Assembly (NCBI GenBank): GCA_026399415.1
Contig: JAPLQZ010000016.1
Coordinates: 1 to 44,499 of the forward strand
Reading direction: 5' to 3'
DNA: 44,499 nucleotides
Source: Rhodocyclales bacterium
Lineage (GTDB): Bacteria; Pseudomonadota; Gammaproteobacteria; Burkholderiales; Rhodocyclaceae
In this document: piece by piece, positions 1-10,803 of the stretch
Layout of the letters: every line of letters begins with the position of its first letter
Position numbering within the stretch: position 1 is the first letter of the stretch
The notes under the pieces: generated by a model
Databases searched by the model: none
What the model was told of the DNA's origin: nothing
What the model saw: only the letters and a program-made list of their open reading frames with translations
Made by a program: the position numbers and the translations under genes

Positions 1-642
1 AACGACAAGGCGCTCGCCGATCTGAATCCGAAGATCGCCCTGCCCGACCAGGCGATTGCCGTGGTTCGTCGCTCCGACGGTTCCGGCACCACCTTCATCT
101 TCACCAACTACCTGTCCAAGGTCAGCCCCGAGTGGAAGACCAAAGTCGGCGAGGGTACTGCCGTGCAGTGGCCGGTGGGACTCGGCGGCAAGGGCAACGA
201 GGGTGTTTCGGCTTTCGTCCAGCGCATTCCCGGCTCGCTCGGTTACGTTGAATACGCCTACGCCAAGCAAGGCAAGATGAGCTACACGCTGCTGCAGAAT
301 GCGGCAGGGAATTACCCGCAGCCCGACGACACCGCCTTCAAGGCGGCAGCGGTGGCCGCCGACTGGTCCAAGTCGGCGTTTTATGAAATCCTCACCAATG
401 AACCGGGCAAGGATGCCTGGCCGATTACCGGCGCCACCTTCATCCTGGTGCCGAAGGTATCCGACAAACCGGCGCAAACCCTCGAATCCCTGAAATTTTT
501 CGAGTGGGCCTACAAGAATGGATCGAAGATGGCCACGGAACTCGATTACGTGCCGCTGCCTGACGCCCTGGTCAAGCTGATTCATACCGCCTGGGGTAAC
601 ATCAAGGACGTGTCTGGCAAACCGGTCTGGACCGGTAGGTAA
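1..642 (+). CDS. pstS: Phosphate ABC transporter substrate-binding protein PstS, C-terminal part (5' end outside window)
   Basis: Frame open from base 1; 'RRSDGSGTTFIFTNYL...AYAKQGKMSY...' is typical PstS; followed by pstCAB. Confidence 0.95.
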   Translation, partial: NDKALADLNPKIALPDQAIAVVRRSDGSGTTFIFTNYLSKVSPEWKTKVGEGTAVQWPVGLGGKGNEGVSAFVQRIPGSLGYVEYAYAKQGKMSYTLLQNAAGNYPQPDDTAFKAAAVAADWSKSAFYEILTNEPGKDAWPITGATFILVPKVSDKPAQTLESLKFFEWAYKNGSKMATELDYVPLPDALVKLIHTAWGNIKDVSGKPVWTGR

Positions 643-663
643 CCGTCAATCCGCAAAGACCAA

Positions 664-1611
664 ATGAGTTCGACAAGACAGAGCAAACTGGGCGATTGGG
701 TCTTCTTCAATCTGACCCGTTTCTTTGCGCTATTCGTGCTGCTGATGCTGGGTGGCACGGTCGCCTCGCTGATCCTTGGCGCATGGCCGGCCATCGAGCG
801 TTTTGGCTGGAGCTTTCTCTGGTCGGGCGAGTGGAATCCGCCGATGGAGCGCTTCGGCGCCCTGATCCCGATCTATGGCACGCTGGCGACCTCCCTCATC
901 GCCCTGATCATTGCGGTGCCGGTCAGTTTCGGCATCGCGATTTTCCTCACCGAGATGGCGCCGGGCTGGCTCAAGCGTCCGCTCGGCATCGCCATCGAGT
1001 TGCTGGCGGGCGTGCCCAGCATCGTCTACGGCATGTGGGGATTGCTGGTTTTTTCTCCCGTATTCGCCAACTATGCGCAACCGATGCTGGCGGCTACCCT
1101 GGGCAAACTGCCGGTGATCGGCGCGTTGTTTTCCGGCCCGGCCCTGGGCATCGGCATTCTCAGCGCCGGGGTGGTGCTGGCGATCATGACGATACCCTTC
1201 ATTGCTTCGGTGATGCGCGACGTTTTCGACGTCACGCCGCCGATGCTCAAGGAATCGGCTTACGGACTGGGCGCCACCACCTGGGAAGTGGTATGGCATG
1301 TCGTGCTGCCCTATACCAAGGTCGGTGTGATCGGCGGCGTCATGCTGGGGCTGGGCCGCGCGCTCGGCGAGACCATGGCGGTGACCTTCCTGATCGGCAA
1401 CATGAACGTCTTCGGCGGATTTTCACTGTTCCTGCCCGGCAACAGCATCGCTTCCGCGCTCGCCAACGAATTCGCCGAGGCCGACTCGCCGATCTACGCC
1501 GCATCGCTGATCGAACTCGGCCTGATCCTGTTTTTCATCACCTTCCTCGTGTTGAGCCTGTCGAAGCTGCTGCTCATGCAGTTGTCCCGGCGCGGCGGCC
1601 GGGAAACCTGA
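664..1611 (+). CDS. pstC: Phosphate ABC transporter permease PstC
   Basis: 315 aa multi-TM permease with '[14 protein letters not shown]' motif; operon position. Confidence 0.96.
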   Translation: MSSTRQSKLGDWVFFNLTRFFALFVLLMLGGTVASLILGAWPAIERFGWSFLWSGEWNPPMERFGALIPIYGTLATSLIALIIAVPVSFGIAIFLTEMAPGWLKRPLGIAIELLAGVPSIVYGMWGLLVFSPVFANYAQPMLAATLGKLPVIGALFSGPALGIGILSAGVVLAIMTIPFIASVMRDVFDVTPPMLKESAYGLGATTWEVVWHVVLPYTKVGVIGGVMLGLGRALGETMAVTFLIGNMNVFGGFSLFLPGNSIASALANEFAEADSPIYAASLIELGLILFFITFLVLSLSKLLLMQLSRRGGRET

Positions 1612-1614
1612 ATC

Positions 1615-2460
1615 ATGGCCACCCAGCTCGCCACCTGGCGCAAGATCAAGAATCGCCTGGCCATGACTATGGCATTCCTGGCCATGGCCTTCGGGTTGTT
1701 CTGGCTGTTCTGGATATTGTTCACCACCCTCGAACTCGGCATCGCCAGCCTGTCGCCAAGCTTGTTCACTCAGATGACGCCGCCGCCGGGTTCCGAGGGC
1801 GGCCTGCTGAACGCCATCGTCGGCAGCCTGCTGCTGGTTTCCCTGGGAACGCTGCTGGGCACGCCGATCGGCATACTGGCCGGCATTTATCTGGCCGAAT
1901 ACGGGAAGCACACCTGGCTGGGACGCGTCACCCAGTTCCTCAACGACATCCTGCTGTCGGCACCGTCGATTGTCATCGGCCTGTTCGTATATGCGGTCTA
2001 TGTGGCGCAGGCAGGGCATTTCTCGGGCTATTCCGGCGTGGTGGCACTGGCCATGCTGGTCATTCCCGTGGTCATCCGCGCCACGGAGAACATGCTGCTG
2101 CTGGTGCCCAACACCATGCGCGAGGCGGCATTCGCCCTCGGTGCGCCGAAATGGAAAGTGATTTCCAAGGTGACCTTGCGCGCATCCATCGCCGGCATTC
2201 TCACCGGGGTGTTGCTGGCCATCGCGCGCATTTCCGGCGAGACTGCGCCGCTGTTGTTCACTGCGCTGTCCAACCAGTTCTGGACGCTCAACATGAACGG
2301 GCCGATCGCCAACCTGCCGGTGACCATTTTCAAGTTCGCCATGAGTCCATACAAGGACTGGCAACAACTGGCGTGGTCGGCGGTATTCCTCATCACCATG
2401 GGTGTGCTGGCCCTGAATATCATCGCACGCGTGATATTCCGGTCTTCGAAGCACACCTGA
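1615..2460 (+). CDS. pstA: Phosphate ABC transporter permease PstA
   Basis: 281 aa permease with '[15 protein letters not shown]'; operon position. Confidence 0.96.
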   Translation: MATQLATWRKIKNRLAMTMAFLAMAFGLFWLFWILFTTLELGIASLSPSLFTQMTPPPGSEGGLLNAIVGSLLLVSLGTLLGTPIGILAGIYLAEYGKHTWLGRVTQFLNDILLSAPSIVIGLFVYAVYVAQAGHFSGYSGVVALAMLVIPVVIRATENMLLLVPNTMREAAFALGAPKWKVISKVTLRASIAGILTGVLLAIARISGETAPLLFTALSNQFWTLNMNGPIANLPVTIFKFAMSPYKDWQQLAWSAVFLITMGVLALNIIARVIFRSSKHT

Positions 2461-2488
2461 CAGGCCTTCGGCTTAATAGCGAGAAAAA

Positions 2489-3268
2489 ATGAATCCCAGC
2501 CCCATGCCCGGATTGACGACGCAGATTTCCATCAGGAAATTCGACTTCTATTACGGCAAATACCAGGCCCTGAAGAACATCAACCTCGACGTCTACTCGA
2601 GGAAGATCACCTCCTTCATCGGCCCTTCGGGCTGTGGCAAGTCCACCCTGTTGCGCACCCTCAACCGGATGTATGACCTGTATCCCGACCAGCGCGCGGT
2701 GGGCGAGATATTGCTCGACGGTCGCAACATCCTGGACCGCGGCGTCAGCGTCAATGAACTGCGCGCCAAGGTCGGCATGGTGTTCCAGAAACCGACACCC
2801 TTCCCGATGTCGATCTATGAGAACATCGCCTTCGGCGTGCGTCTGCACGAGCAGCTCTCGCGCGTCGAAATGGACGACCGGGTCGAGTGGGCGCTGCGCA
2901 AGGCAGCGTTGTGGGAAGAGGCCAAGGACAAGCTGCAATACAGCGGCATGAGCCTGTCGGGCGGCCAGCAGCAACGCCTGTGCATCGCCCGCGGCATCGC
3001 CGTGAAGCCGGAGGTGCTGCTGCTCGATGAGCCGACCTCGGCACTCGACCCGATCTCGACCATGCGCATCGAGGAACTGCTCAACGAGTTGAAGGAAGAC
3101 TTCACCATTGTCATCGTCACCCACAACATGCAGCAGGCGGCACGGGTATCGGACTTCACCGCCTACATGTACCTCGGCGAACTGATTGAGTTCGGTGTCA
3201 CCGACGAAGTCTTCGTCAAACCGAAGATGAAGGCGACCGAAGACTATATAACGGGCCGTTTCGGATAA
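2489..3268 (+). CDS. pstB: Phosphate ABC transporter ATP-binding protein PstB
   Basis: Walker [10 protein letters not shown], signature LSGGQQQRL, Walker [13 protein letters not shown]. Confidence 0.97.
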   Translation: MNPSPMPGLTTQISIRKFDFYYGKYQALKNINLDVYSRKITSFIGPSGCGKSTLLRTLNRMYDLYPDQRAVGEILLDGRNILDRGVSVNELRAKVGMVFQKPTPFPMSIYENIAFGVRLHEQLSRVEMDDRVEWALRKAALWEEAKDKLQYSGMSLSGGQQQRLCIARGIAVKPEVLLLDEPTSALDPISTMRIEELLNELKEDFTIVIVTHNMQQAARVSDFTAYMYLGELIEFGVTDEVFVKPKMKATEDYITGRFG

Positions 3269-3289
3269 TGCGGCCAACAAGGAGGCATC

Positions 3290-4012
3290 ATGGTTGTTAG
3301 CGATCATTCATCCCGGCGTTTCGACGAGGAACTCGACGAACTCCGCACGCGAGTATTGCAGATGGGCGGGCTGGTCGAACAACAGATCCATGACGCGATT
3401 GAAGCGTTTGGCGTCGGCGACTTCGAGCAGCTTGAGCAAATCGAAAACGACGATCACCGCGTCAATGCCCACGAGGTAGGAATCGACGAAGCCTGCGCCC
3501 TGATCATCGCCCGCCGTCAGCCGGCGGCCGTCGATCTGCGGATGCTCATGGGCATCAGCAAGATTGTCACCGACCTCGAGCGCTGCGGCGACAAGGCGGC
3601 CAAGATCGCGCGCAAGGCGAAAGGCATTTTCGATCACGAGATGCGGCGTATACCCTGCATTTCCGATATCCGCGAGATGGGGGAAATCGCGGTCAGGCTG
3701 CTGCGCGCCGCGCTCGATGCCTTCGCCCGGCAGGATGCGGTCGGCGCCGCCGCCATCGTTCGCGACGACGTGGCCATCGACGAGAAGTTTCAGGCCATCA
3801 CGCGCCAGCTGATTACCTTCATGATGGAGGATCCGCGCACGATTTCCGTTGCGCTGGAGATCCTGTTCATCGCCAAGGCGGTCGAGCGCGTCGGCGATCA
3901 CGCCAAGAATATCGCCGAGCAGATCATCTATATCACCCGTGGCACCGATGTCCGTCATGTGACCTGGGACCAGCTCGAACGCGACGCCAAGGGAGACGGC
4001 GAAAACGCATGA
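3290..4012 (+). CDS. phoU: Phosphate signalling complex protein PhoU
   Basis: 240 aa helical protein 'SSRRFDEELDELRTRVLQMGGLVEQQI...'; directly after pstB. Confidence 0.95.
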   Translation: MVVSDHSSRRFDEELDELRTRVLQMGGLVEQQIHDAIEAFGVGDFEQLEQIENDDHRVNAHEVGIDEACALIIARRQPAAVDLRMLMGISKIVTDLERCGDKAAKIARKAKGIFDHEMRRIPCISDIREMGEIAVRLLRAALDAFARQDAVGAAAIVRDDVAIDEKFQAITRQLITFMMEDPRTISVALEILFIAKAVERVGDHAKNIAEQIIYITRGTDVRHVTWDQLERDAKGDGENA

Positions 4013-4707
4013 GCGGCATCATGACCCGCATTCTGGCGGTTGAAGACGAGGCCTCGATCCAGGAGCTGTTGAAGATCACCTTGGCTACAGCGGGTTTCGA
4101 CGTCGAAATTGCCGGCTCCGCCGAAGATGCCCTGCGGTCGATCAACCTGGTGCTGCCGGAAGTCGTGCTGATCGACTGGATGCTGCCCGGCATGTCCGGA
4201 CTGCAACTGGCCCGACAGTTGCGCGCCGATCAGCGCACGGCGTCGCTGCCGCTCATCATGCTGACCGCGCGCGGCGGCGAAGCGGACCGCGTGGCCGGAC
4301 TCGAGACCGGTGCCGACGATTACGTCACCAAGCCATTCAGCCCACGCGAACTGATAGCCCGCATCCGCGCCTTGCTGCGGCGCCGGACACCGCAGCATGG
4401 CGGAGATGTCGTCGCCCTTTCCGGCGTATGCCTCGATCCCGCAGTCGTCTCGGTAACGGTGGATGGCGCCGAGTGTTCCCTCAGGCCTACTGAATTCAAG
4501 CTGCTGCGCCTGCTGCTAAGCCAACCTGGGCGGGTATTCAACCGCGGCCAGTTGCTCGATCTGGTCTGGGGCGACCATCGCTTTGTCGAGGAGCGCACGG
4601 TGGATGTCTCGATAAGGCGCTTGCGCGTCGCCCTGGGGATTCGCGGCGACGACCTGATCGAAACCGTGCGCGGTGTCGGTTACCGGTTTTCGGGCAAGAA
4701 CGGATAG
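4009..4707 (+). CDS. phoB: Phosphate regulon response regulator PhoB
   Basis: Receiver domain plus OmpR-type winged helix; 4-nt overlap with phoU. Confidence 0.93.
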   Translation: MSGIMTRILAVEDEASIQELLKITLATAGFDVEIAGSAEDALRSINLVLPEVVLIDWMLPGMSGLQLARQLRADQRTASLPLIMLTARGGEADRVAGLETGADDYVTKPFSPRELIARIRALLRRRTPQHGGDVVALSGVCLDPAVVSVTVDGAECSLRPTEFKLLRLLLSQPGRVFNRGQLLDLVWGDHRFVEERTVDVSIRRLRVALGIRGDDLIETVRGVGYRFSGKNG

Positions 4708-4713
4708 CTCGCC

Positions 4714-6009
4714 ATGCCATTCTGGGCAGGTCCGCTGCTGCGCATATTGACCCTGACAGTCATGGCGCTGGCTGTCGGCATCTTTCTCGACGATGCGACG
4801 GGATGGGCTCTCCTGGCCGCGGGATTGGCGGCGGGCTATGCGTACCACTTGATCCAGTTGGGGCGCCTGACGCGCTGGCTTGACCGCACGCGTTGGGAAA
4901 AAGCAGTTGAGGTGCCGGAATCCTCCGGCGAATGGGGCGATGCATTCGCAGCGCTGTATCGCATGCGCCGTGAGGAGCAAGCCGGACGCGAACGCTTGTC
5001 GGATTCCCTGGAGCGGCTCAGCCAGGCCGCCGAGGCGCTGCCCGACGGGGTTGTCCTGCTCGACACCATGATGCGGATCGAATGGTGCAACTCAATGGCT
5101 ACGCGGCATCTCGGCATCGACGCCGTGCACGACCGCGGCATGCCCATCACGCACCTGGTGCGCGAACCGGCCTTTGCGGCTTACGTTCAGGACGAGGGAA
5201 AAGTCGATCCGGTCGTTCTCAAAAATACCTCGCCGCCGGTGCGAACCCTGTCGCTGTCGATGATTCCCTTCGCCGAGTCCGGTCGCCTGTTGATCAGCCG
5301 CGATATCACCGCAATCGAACTTGCCGACACCATGCGACGAGATTTCGTCGCCAACGTCTCGCATGAATTGAGGACGCCGCTGACCGTCATTGTCGGCTTC
5401 CTCGAAGGCCTGGCGGCGGGAGATATCGTCGATACGCCAAATCTGGCGCGGCATCACGCCCTGATGTATGAGCAGGCGCTGCGCATGGAGCGGCTGGTCA
5501 AGGATCTGCTGGCACTTTCCGCCCTTGACGACACACAACCGCCTGCAAATGAGGAGGTAGTCGACGTGCCGGCGCTGCTGGCGGTACTGGTCGAGGAAGG
5601 GAACGCCTTGAGCGGCGGCAAGCACAAATTGACGCTGGAAATCGAGGCAGGTAATTTCTACGGGAGCCGCGAAGAATTGCGCAGCGCTTTTTCCAACCTG
5701 ATCAGCAATGCCATCCGCTACTCGCCGGAGGGTGGAGATATCGCGGTGCGTTGGGTATTGCGCGACGGCTTGCCGGTATTCGAAGTAGCCGATAACGGCA
5801 TCGGTATCGCGACCGAACATATCCCGCGCCTGACCGAACGCTTTTATCGAGTCGACAAGGGACGTTCATCGGCAACCGGTGGCACCGGACTCGGCCTGGC
5901 CATCGCCAAGCATGTCCTGATCCGGCACCAGGCCAAACTTGAAATCGAATCGGCTCCGGGCAAGGGCAGTACGTTCCGGGCGGTGTTTCCGAAGGCGCGG
6001 CTGTCCTGA
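4714..6009 (+). CDS. phoR: Phosphate regulon sensor histidine kinase PhoR
   Basis: PAS-like region, H-box 'FVANVSHELRTPL', N/G boxes 'GGTGLGLAIAKHV'; follows phoB. Confidence 0.93.
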   Translation: MPFWAGPLLRILTLTVMALAVGIFLDDATGWALLAAGLAAGYAYHLIQLGRLTRWLDRTRWEKAVEVPESSGEWGDAFAALYRMRREEQAGRERLSDSLERLSQAAEALPDGVVLLDTMMRIEWCNSMATRHLGIDAVHDRGMPITHLVREPAFAAYVQDEGKVDPVVLKNTSPPVRTLSLSMIPFAESGRLLISRDITAIELADTMRRDFVANVSHELRTPLTVIVGFLEGLAAGDIVDTPNLARHHALMYEQALRMERLVKDLLALSALDDTQPPANEEVVDVPALLAVLVEEGNALSGGKHKLTLEIEAGNFYGSREELRSAFSNLISNAIRYSPEGGDIAVRWVLRDGLPVFEVADNGIGIATEHIPRLTERFYRVDKGRSSATGGTGLGLAIAKHVLIRHQAKLEIESAPGKGSTFRAVFPKARLS

Positions 6010-6076
6010 TACGCACGACCGCCGTTGGCGCTGGAATCATGCGGCCTGTTTCAGTGCCACTTGCAGCACCAAGAAA

Positions 6077-6099
6077 AAAGGCGGGGTCGCCCCGCCTTT
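6077..6099. terminator. Hairpin AAAGGCGGGG-TCG-CCCCGCCTTT between convergent genes; AAGAAAAAA on + gives a T-tract for the minus-strand gene
   Basis: Perfect 10-bp inverted repeat with 3-nt loop. Confidence 0.85.
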
Positions 6100-6125
6100 C
6101 AGTGAATCAACAACTGTGACTCGTA

Positions 6126-6440
6126 TTACTTTCCGCCGATCACGCCGGCTTCGTTGGCGGCGGTGTTGCCCTTGCCGCTGGCAACTGCCGTTGCGTTCTT
6201 CTGCTCGGCCTTGATCTTGGTGTTGCCCTGGATCTGGGTGCCGCCCTTGATGGCGCCGGCCGTGTTCTTCGCCGTGTTACCTTCGCCTACCGCGACGGCG
6301 GTAACGTTGGTTTGCTTGGCCTTGATATCGGTGTTGCCTTGGATCTGGACGCCTTCCGGGTTGCTGGTACGCATGGATTGCTGCGCAAAAACAGGGGAGG
6401 CGATAACGGCGGAAGCGATGAGAAGAGTAACGATACGCAT
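6126..6440 (-). CDS. Small exported protein with two curlin-like repeats (Q-I-Q-G-N-T-x-I-K-A-x-Q-x-N-x-T-A-x-A-x-G-x-G-N-x-A)
   Basis: Signal peptide MRIVTLLIASAVIASPVFAQ; two ~36-aa repeats; start chosen at ATG 6440 within the longer ORF 6126..6530. Confidence 0.8.
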   Translation of the reverse strand: MRIVTLLIASAVIASPVFAQQSMRTSNPEGVQIQGNTDIKAKQTNVTAVAVGEGNTAKNTAGAIKGGTQIQGNTKIKAEQKNATAVASGKGNTAANEAGVIGGK

Positions 6441-6705
6441 GGTGAGTCTCCTTCTTAGTGGTTGATGGCACTGATGAAATCGAGTCAAACGGCCGAGTTT
6501 GCCGCCCACCCGGAACAACTTTTTACCCAATACACATTGCGACTAACGTCTCAAGGTGCTTTGCGTTGACAGGACAGCATAAATGCCTTGTCCTGGGACA
6601 CCGTATGAGACATGCACCCGATGATGCACGACGGACTCTGACGGATGTACTCAGCTGCTGCAGATAGAATGACTGCTTTTCGCCGCTGGCTGCGGCGACA
6701 CGTCG

Positions 6706-8349
6706 ATGCGACTGACCGAACTTAAGCTTCCGCTCGATCATACCGAAAGCGAACTGCGCAGCGCGATCCTCAAGCGGCTCGGCGTTGCCGCGGGTGAGCT
6801 TGTCGGCTATTCGATCTTTCGCCGCAGTTACGATGCCCGCAAACCCTCGGCCATTGTCTTTATCTACACGCTGGATATCGAAGTTCGGAACGAAAAGGCA
6901 TTGCTGACACGGCTGCGCAACGACCGGCACGTCACGCCGACGCCGGACACCGCCTACCGCTTCGTTGCCCGGGCACCTGCCATAACAGCCACGCCACGGC
7001 CGATCGTGATCGGCACCGGCCCTTGCGGGCTGTTTGCCGCCCTGGTACTGGCGCAGACGGGCTTCCGCCCGATCGTCCTGGAGCGCGGCAAGTCTGTGCG
7101 CGAACGCACCAAGGACACCTTCGGCCTGTGGCGCCAGGGGCAACTCAATCCCGAATCCAATGTCCAGTTCGGCGAGGGTGGCGCCGGCACGTTTTCCGAC
7201 GGCAAGCTCTACAGCCAGATCAAGGACCCGCACTACCGCGGGCGCAAGGTGCTGACAGAATTCGTCAAGGCCGGCGCACCGGCGGAGATTCTTTACGTCA
7301 GCAAGCCCCACATCGGCACCTTCAGGCTGGTGACGATGGTCGAAAACATGCGCGCCGAGATCGAAGCGCTGGGCGGCGAGATCCGCTTCCAGAGCCGGGT
7401 CGAGGATATCGACATCGAGCACGGCCAAGTCCGCGGACTGAGGCTGGCCGGTGGCGAGACCATTGCCGCCACTCACATCGTATTGGCGATCGGCCACAGC
7501 GCGCGCGACACCTTCGAGATGCTCCACCAGCGCGGCGTCCATATCGAAGCCAAGTCGTTTTCGATCGGTGTCCGCATCGAGCATCCGCAGTCGCTGATCG
7601 ACCGCGCCCGCTTCGGCCAGAGTGCTGGCAACCCGCTGCTGGGCGCAGCCGATTACAAGCTGGTGCACCACTGCAACAATGGCCGCTCGGCCTACAGTTT
7701 CTGCATGTGCCCCGGCGGCACCGTGGTGGCAGCCACCTCGGAAACGGGCCGGGTGGTGACCAACGGCATGAGCCAGTATTCGCGCAATGAACGCAACGCC
7801 AACAGCGCCATCGTGGTCGGCGTCACGCCTGCCGACTATCCGGGTGGCGCTGCCGATCCCCTTGCCGGTATTGCCTTTCAGCGCCACTGGGAAGGCCTCG
7901 CCTTCGAGGCCGGCGGCGGCAACTACAGCGCGCCGGCACAGCGGGTCGGTGACTTTCTCGCCGGCCGGCCGTCGACGGATTTCGGCTCGGTGCTGCCATC
8001 GTATACGCCCGGTGTTCATCTGACCGATCTGGCGCAATGTCTGCCTGACTACGTCGTCGCCGCGCTGCGCGAGTCGCTGCCGGCCTTCGGCCGAGAGATT
8101 GCCGGTTTTGCGATGAATGATGCGTTGCTGACCGGGGTTGAGACACGCACCTCGTCGCCTGTTCGCCTCACACGCAACGAGGAGTTCCAGAGCCTGAATA
8201 CGCGGGGACTGTTTCCCGCCGGAGAGGGCGCCGGCTATGCGGGCGGGATTCTTTCCGCCGCGGTCGATGGCATCAAGGTCGCCGAAGCCGTGGCCCTGAG
8301 CCTCACCGCACACACGGCGCCAAAAAGCACACCACGCAAGGATTCATAG
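6706..8349 (+). CDS. NAD(P)/FAD-dependent oxidoreductase, uncharacterised FAD dehydrogenase family
   Basis: 547 aa; 'IVIGTGPCGLFAALVLAQTGFRPIVLERG' Rossmann FAD motif; C-terminal 'GLFPAGEGAGYAGGILSAAVDGIKVAEAV'. Confidence 0.88.
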   Translation: MRLTELKLPLDHTESELRSAILKRLGVAAGELVGYSIFRRSYDARKPSAIVFIYTLDIEVRNEKALLTRLRNDRHVTPTPDTAYRFVARAPAITATPRPIVIGTGPCGLFAALVLAQTGFRPIVLERGKSVRERTKDTFGLWRQGQLNPESNVQFGEGGAGTFSDGKLYSQIKDPHYRGRKVLTEFVKAGAPAEILYVSKPHIGTFRLVTMVENMRAEIEALGGEIRFQSRVEDIDIEHGQVRGLRLAGGETIAATHIVLAIGHSARDTFEMLHQRGVHIEAKSFSIGVRIEHPQSLIDRARFGQSAGNPLLGAADYKLVHHCNNGRSAYSFCMCPGGTVVAATSETGRVVTNGMSQYSRNERNANSAIVVGVTPADYPGGAADPLAGIAFQRHWEGLAFEAGGGNYSAPAQRVGDFLAGRPSTDFGSVLPSYTPGVHLTDLAQCLPDYVVAALRESLPAFGREIAGFAMNDALLTGVETRTSSPVRLTRNEEFQSLNTRGLFPAGEGAGYAGGILSAAVDGIKVAEAVALSLTAHTAPKSTPRKDS

Positions 8350-9312
8350 CCACTCCAGTTCCCAGCGCACGCAGGGATCGAGCGCTGCCACCGCGCGAGC
8401 AGCGAAGGCGCTCACGACTTCCCGGTCCGTGGCGTCGCGTCCCATGAGCCAGCCGGCCAGCGGGCCTGACGGATGGAAGTTCCACTCGGTGGGCGCAACG
8501 ATGAAGTAATCGGCGATCCGGTCGCCGTCGAGCACGATCTCGTGCATCAATACGCCGCGCGCGGTTTCGACCACCGCACGACCGATTCCCGCCTCCGCTC
8601 CGGCGGCGCTCGCCGTACCGCCAGCGCCGACTCCTTCAATGCCTGCCGCCCAGTCGCGCAGTTCTTCGAGCCGCGCCAGCCAGCGCGCGGCAAAGGCCGA
8701 GGTCGTCGTCCCCGCCCTTCCCTGGCGCCGCGCAATGGCGCCGGTTTCGGCGGGAGCACCCTGCCAGTGCGGGATGCGGCAAAAATCGGCATCCAGATGC
8801 CGCCAACAGGCCAGTGTGACCCGCGCATCGAGGGGCGGCAGCAAGCGCGGCCGGGGGTCAGGCACATCCTCCATTTCGCCCAGACGGCGACTTAGGGCCT
8901 CGATGCGGGAGCCGGCCAGCAGCGCGCCCAATTCGGCCCGCTGCCCGTTGGCGATCCACCCAACTGCTGCGACAAACTCCTGCTGCATGCTGGCGTCTCC
9001 GAGCAGTAGCGGAAGGTCGAGCAGCCACCGCCAGAGATGTTCGCGCAGGGCTTCGCACTGAACCGCAGGATCAAGGTACAAACCACATGGCGCACCCCGC
9101 GCAGCTTCGAGGGCCAGCATCGCGGCACGTCCCTGGGCCTTGCCGCACAGGGCGAACAGGAGGGGTACCAGCCGCACTGCCTCGTCGGCAGATCGACCGC
9201 GCAGCCGCTCTGCGATGGCCGGACGCTCGCTGGCGACATTGACCTGGCTCACCCGGCCGTTGTCGCTACCCAGTCGCAGCCTGACGCAACCGGGGTCAAT
9301 GCCGGCCATCAC
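8344..9312 (-). CDS. hoxV: HoxV/HupK-like hydrogenase maturation protein (large-subunit-like)
   Basis: C-terminal 'EWNFHPSGPLAGWLMGRD...VAALDPCVRWELEWL' resembles a degenerate NiFe large-subunit C-terminus; ATGA-coupled to the upstream kinase. Confidence 0.78.
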   Translation of the reverse strand: MMAGIDPGCVRLRLGSDNGRVSQVNVASERPAIAERLRGRSADEAVRLVPLLFALCGKAQGRAAMLALEAARGAPCGLYLDPAVQCEALREHLWRWLLDLPLLLGDASMQQEFVAAVGWIANGQRAELGALLAGSRIEALSRRLGEMEDVPDPRPRLLPPLDARVTLACWRHLDADFCRIPHWQGAPAETGAIARRQGRAGTTTSAFAARWLARLEELRDWAAGIEGVGAGGTASAAGAEAGIGRAVVETARGVLMHEIVLDGDRIADYFIVAPTEWNFHPSGPLAGWLMGRDATDREVVSAFAARAVAALDPCVRWELEWL

Positions 9313-10703
9313 TCCTGCGCCAGCGGCAGACTCAATGTGAACAAGGCGCCGCCTTTTGGATGGTTGCTCACCGCAAGCTTGCCGCCATGGCGTTCGACGA
9401 TGCCGTAGCTGATCGCCAACCCCAGTCCGGTGCCCCGCCCCACCGGTTTCGTGGTGAAGAACGGATCAAACAGCTTGTCGAGATTCTCGGCTGGAATGCC
9501 TGGCCCGCTGTCACGGAACTCGATAACGGCTTCACTTCCCTCTGTGCAGCCTGATACTTCCAGTCGCCGCTCGCGTGCATTTTCGGTTGCGTCCGCGGCA
9601 TTCTGCACCAGGTTCATCACCACTTGCTGTACCTGGCCGGGCGACCCCATGACCTCAAGCAACGGTGGCAAACTCAGGTTCACCTCGAACTGATCGGCGG
9701 TGGCCTTGCACACCCACTGCACGGCGCGCTCGATGACCTCAACCAGATCGAAGACGCGCCGTTCGTCGCGATCCGTCGCCGAAAAGCGCTTGAGCGCATC
9801 GACGATGTCGCGGGTGCGCTCGGCGCCCTCCACCGTGCCATCGATCAGCGACGGCAGGTCGTCCAGCAAGCGATCTATGCGCAGTTCGTGGCGCAAGGCT
9901 TCGCGTTGTGCGTGCGGCATGTCGCCGTGGATCGCGACAAGGTAGCGCGAAAGCCGCTCCGCATAGCGTTTCATCGCCACCGTATTGCCGTAAACAAAGC
10001 TGATGGGATTGTTCAGTTCGTGCGCCACGCCTGCCACCAGGCGGCCCAGCGAGGCCATTTTTTCGGAATGAATCAGTTGCTGCTGGGTGGTCTTGAGATC
10101 TTCGTGGGCGCGGCGCAAAGACTGATAGGCACGCCGCAGTTCGCCCACCGGACGGCCGGTAATGACCAGGCCCATCATCTTGCCGACGCCGTTGTAGCGT
10201 GGCGTGCAGTTGAGCGAGACGGGGATCGCGCTGCCATTGGCAGCCTTTAGCTGCATTTCGCAATCTTCCACGGCATGGCCGCTTTGATCCGAGAACAGAC
10301 GTCCTGCGTGCTGGCGAGACTCTTCATCGGCGAAAAGATCGAATACCGTCCGCCCGTGCAGTCCGGCCGCATCGACACCGAGCAAGGACGCCAGCGCTTC
10401 ATTGACGCTCTCGATCACGCCGGCCCGGCTGCAGACGATCAGCAGATCCGACATCGAGGTCAGCACGGAAGAGATGAACTGCTGCGTATCTTCCAGCGTT
10501 GCGTTCTTCTCCTCCAGCGCAACTTCGTACTGCAGCAGATCGTTATAGACTTCGTCCATTTTTCGAATCACGTCGAGCCAGATGCCGTCCTCGGCCGAGG
10601 CGCCGGCCGCGGCGGCGAGCATTTCGACGGTCAGCACCGAACGCGGTTCGTCCCCCTTGGCGTGTGACGGGGTGGCGGAACTGGAACTTGATTTTTCGCT
10701 CAT
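9309..10703 (-). CDS. hoxJ: PAS-domain sensor histidine kinase, HoxJ/HupT-like (H2-signalling kinase)
   Basis: H-box 'MASLGRLVAGVAHELNNPISFVYGN', PAS, HATPase; coupled with hoxV-like gene; cognate hoxA/hoxBC in the same window. Confidence 0.8.
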   Translation of the reverse strand: MSEKSSSSSATPSHAKGDEPRSVLTVEMLAAAAGASAEDGIWLDVIRKMDEVYNDLLQYEVALEEKNATLEDTQQFISSVLTSMSDLLIVCSRAGVIESVNEALASLLGVDAAGLHGRTVFDLFADEESRQHAGRLFSDQSGHAVEDCEMQLKAANGSAIPVSLNCTPRYNGVGKMMGLVITGRPVGELRRAYQSLRRAHEDLKTTQQQLIHSEKMASLGRLVAGVAHELNNPISFVYGNTVAMKRYAERLSRYLVAIHGDMPHAQREALRHELRIDRLLDDLPSLIDGTVEGAERTRDIVDALKRFSATDRDERRVFDLVEVIERAVQWVCKATADQFEVNLSLPPLLEVMGSPGQVQQVVMNLVQNAADATENARERRLEVSGCTEGSEAVIEFRDSGPGIPAENLDKLFDPFFTTKPVGRGTGLGLAISYGIVERHGGKLAVSNHPKGGALFTLSLPLAQE

Positions 10704-10803
10704 CGGCGAAATGTACCCTACCCTGGCCGCCCAAGGCTAGCGATCTTGCCAAGCCCGGTCCTCAACTCTTCCGGCATTGCAGCAAACAGGCGCAGGGGTC
10801 AAA

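Noticed and set aside
696-2492. 598-aa + strand ORF overlapping pstC and pstA
   Set aside because: Frame-shadow of high-GC pstC/pstA, which are unmistakable in other frames; composition is R/H-rich artefact
6523-8313. 596-aa minus-strand ORF
   Set aside because: Antisense shadow of the FAD-dependent oxidoreductase; no recognisable domain
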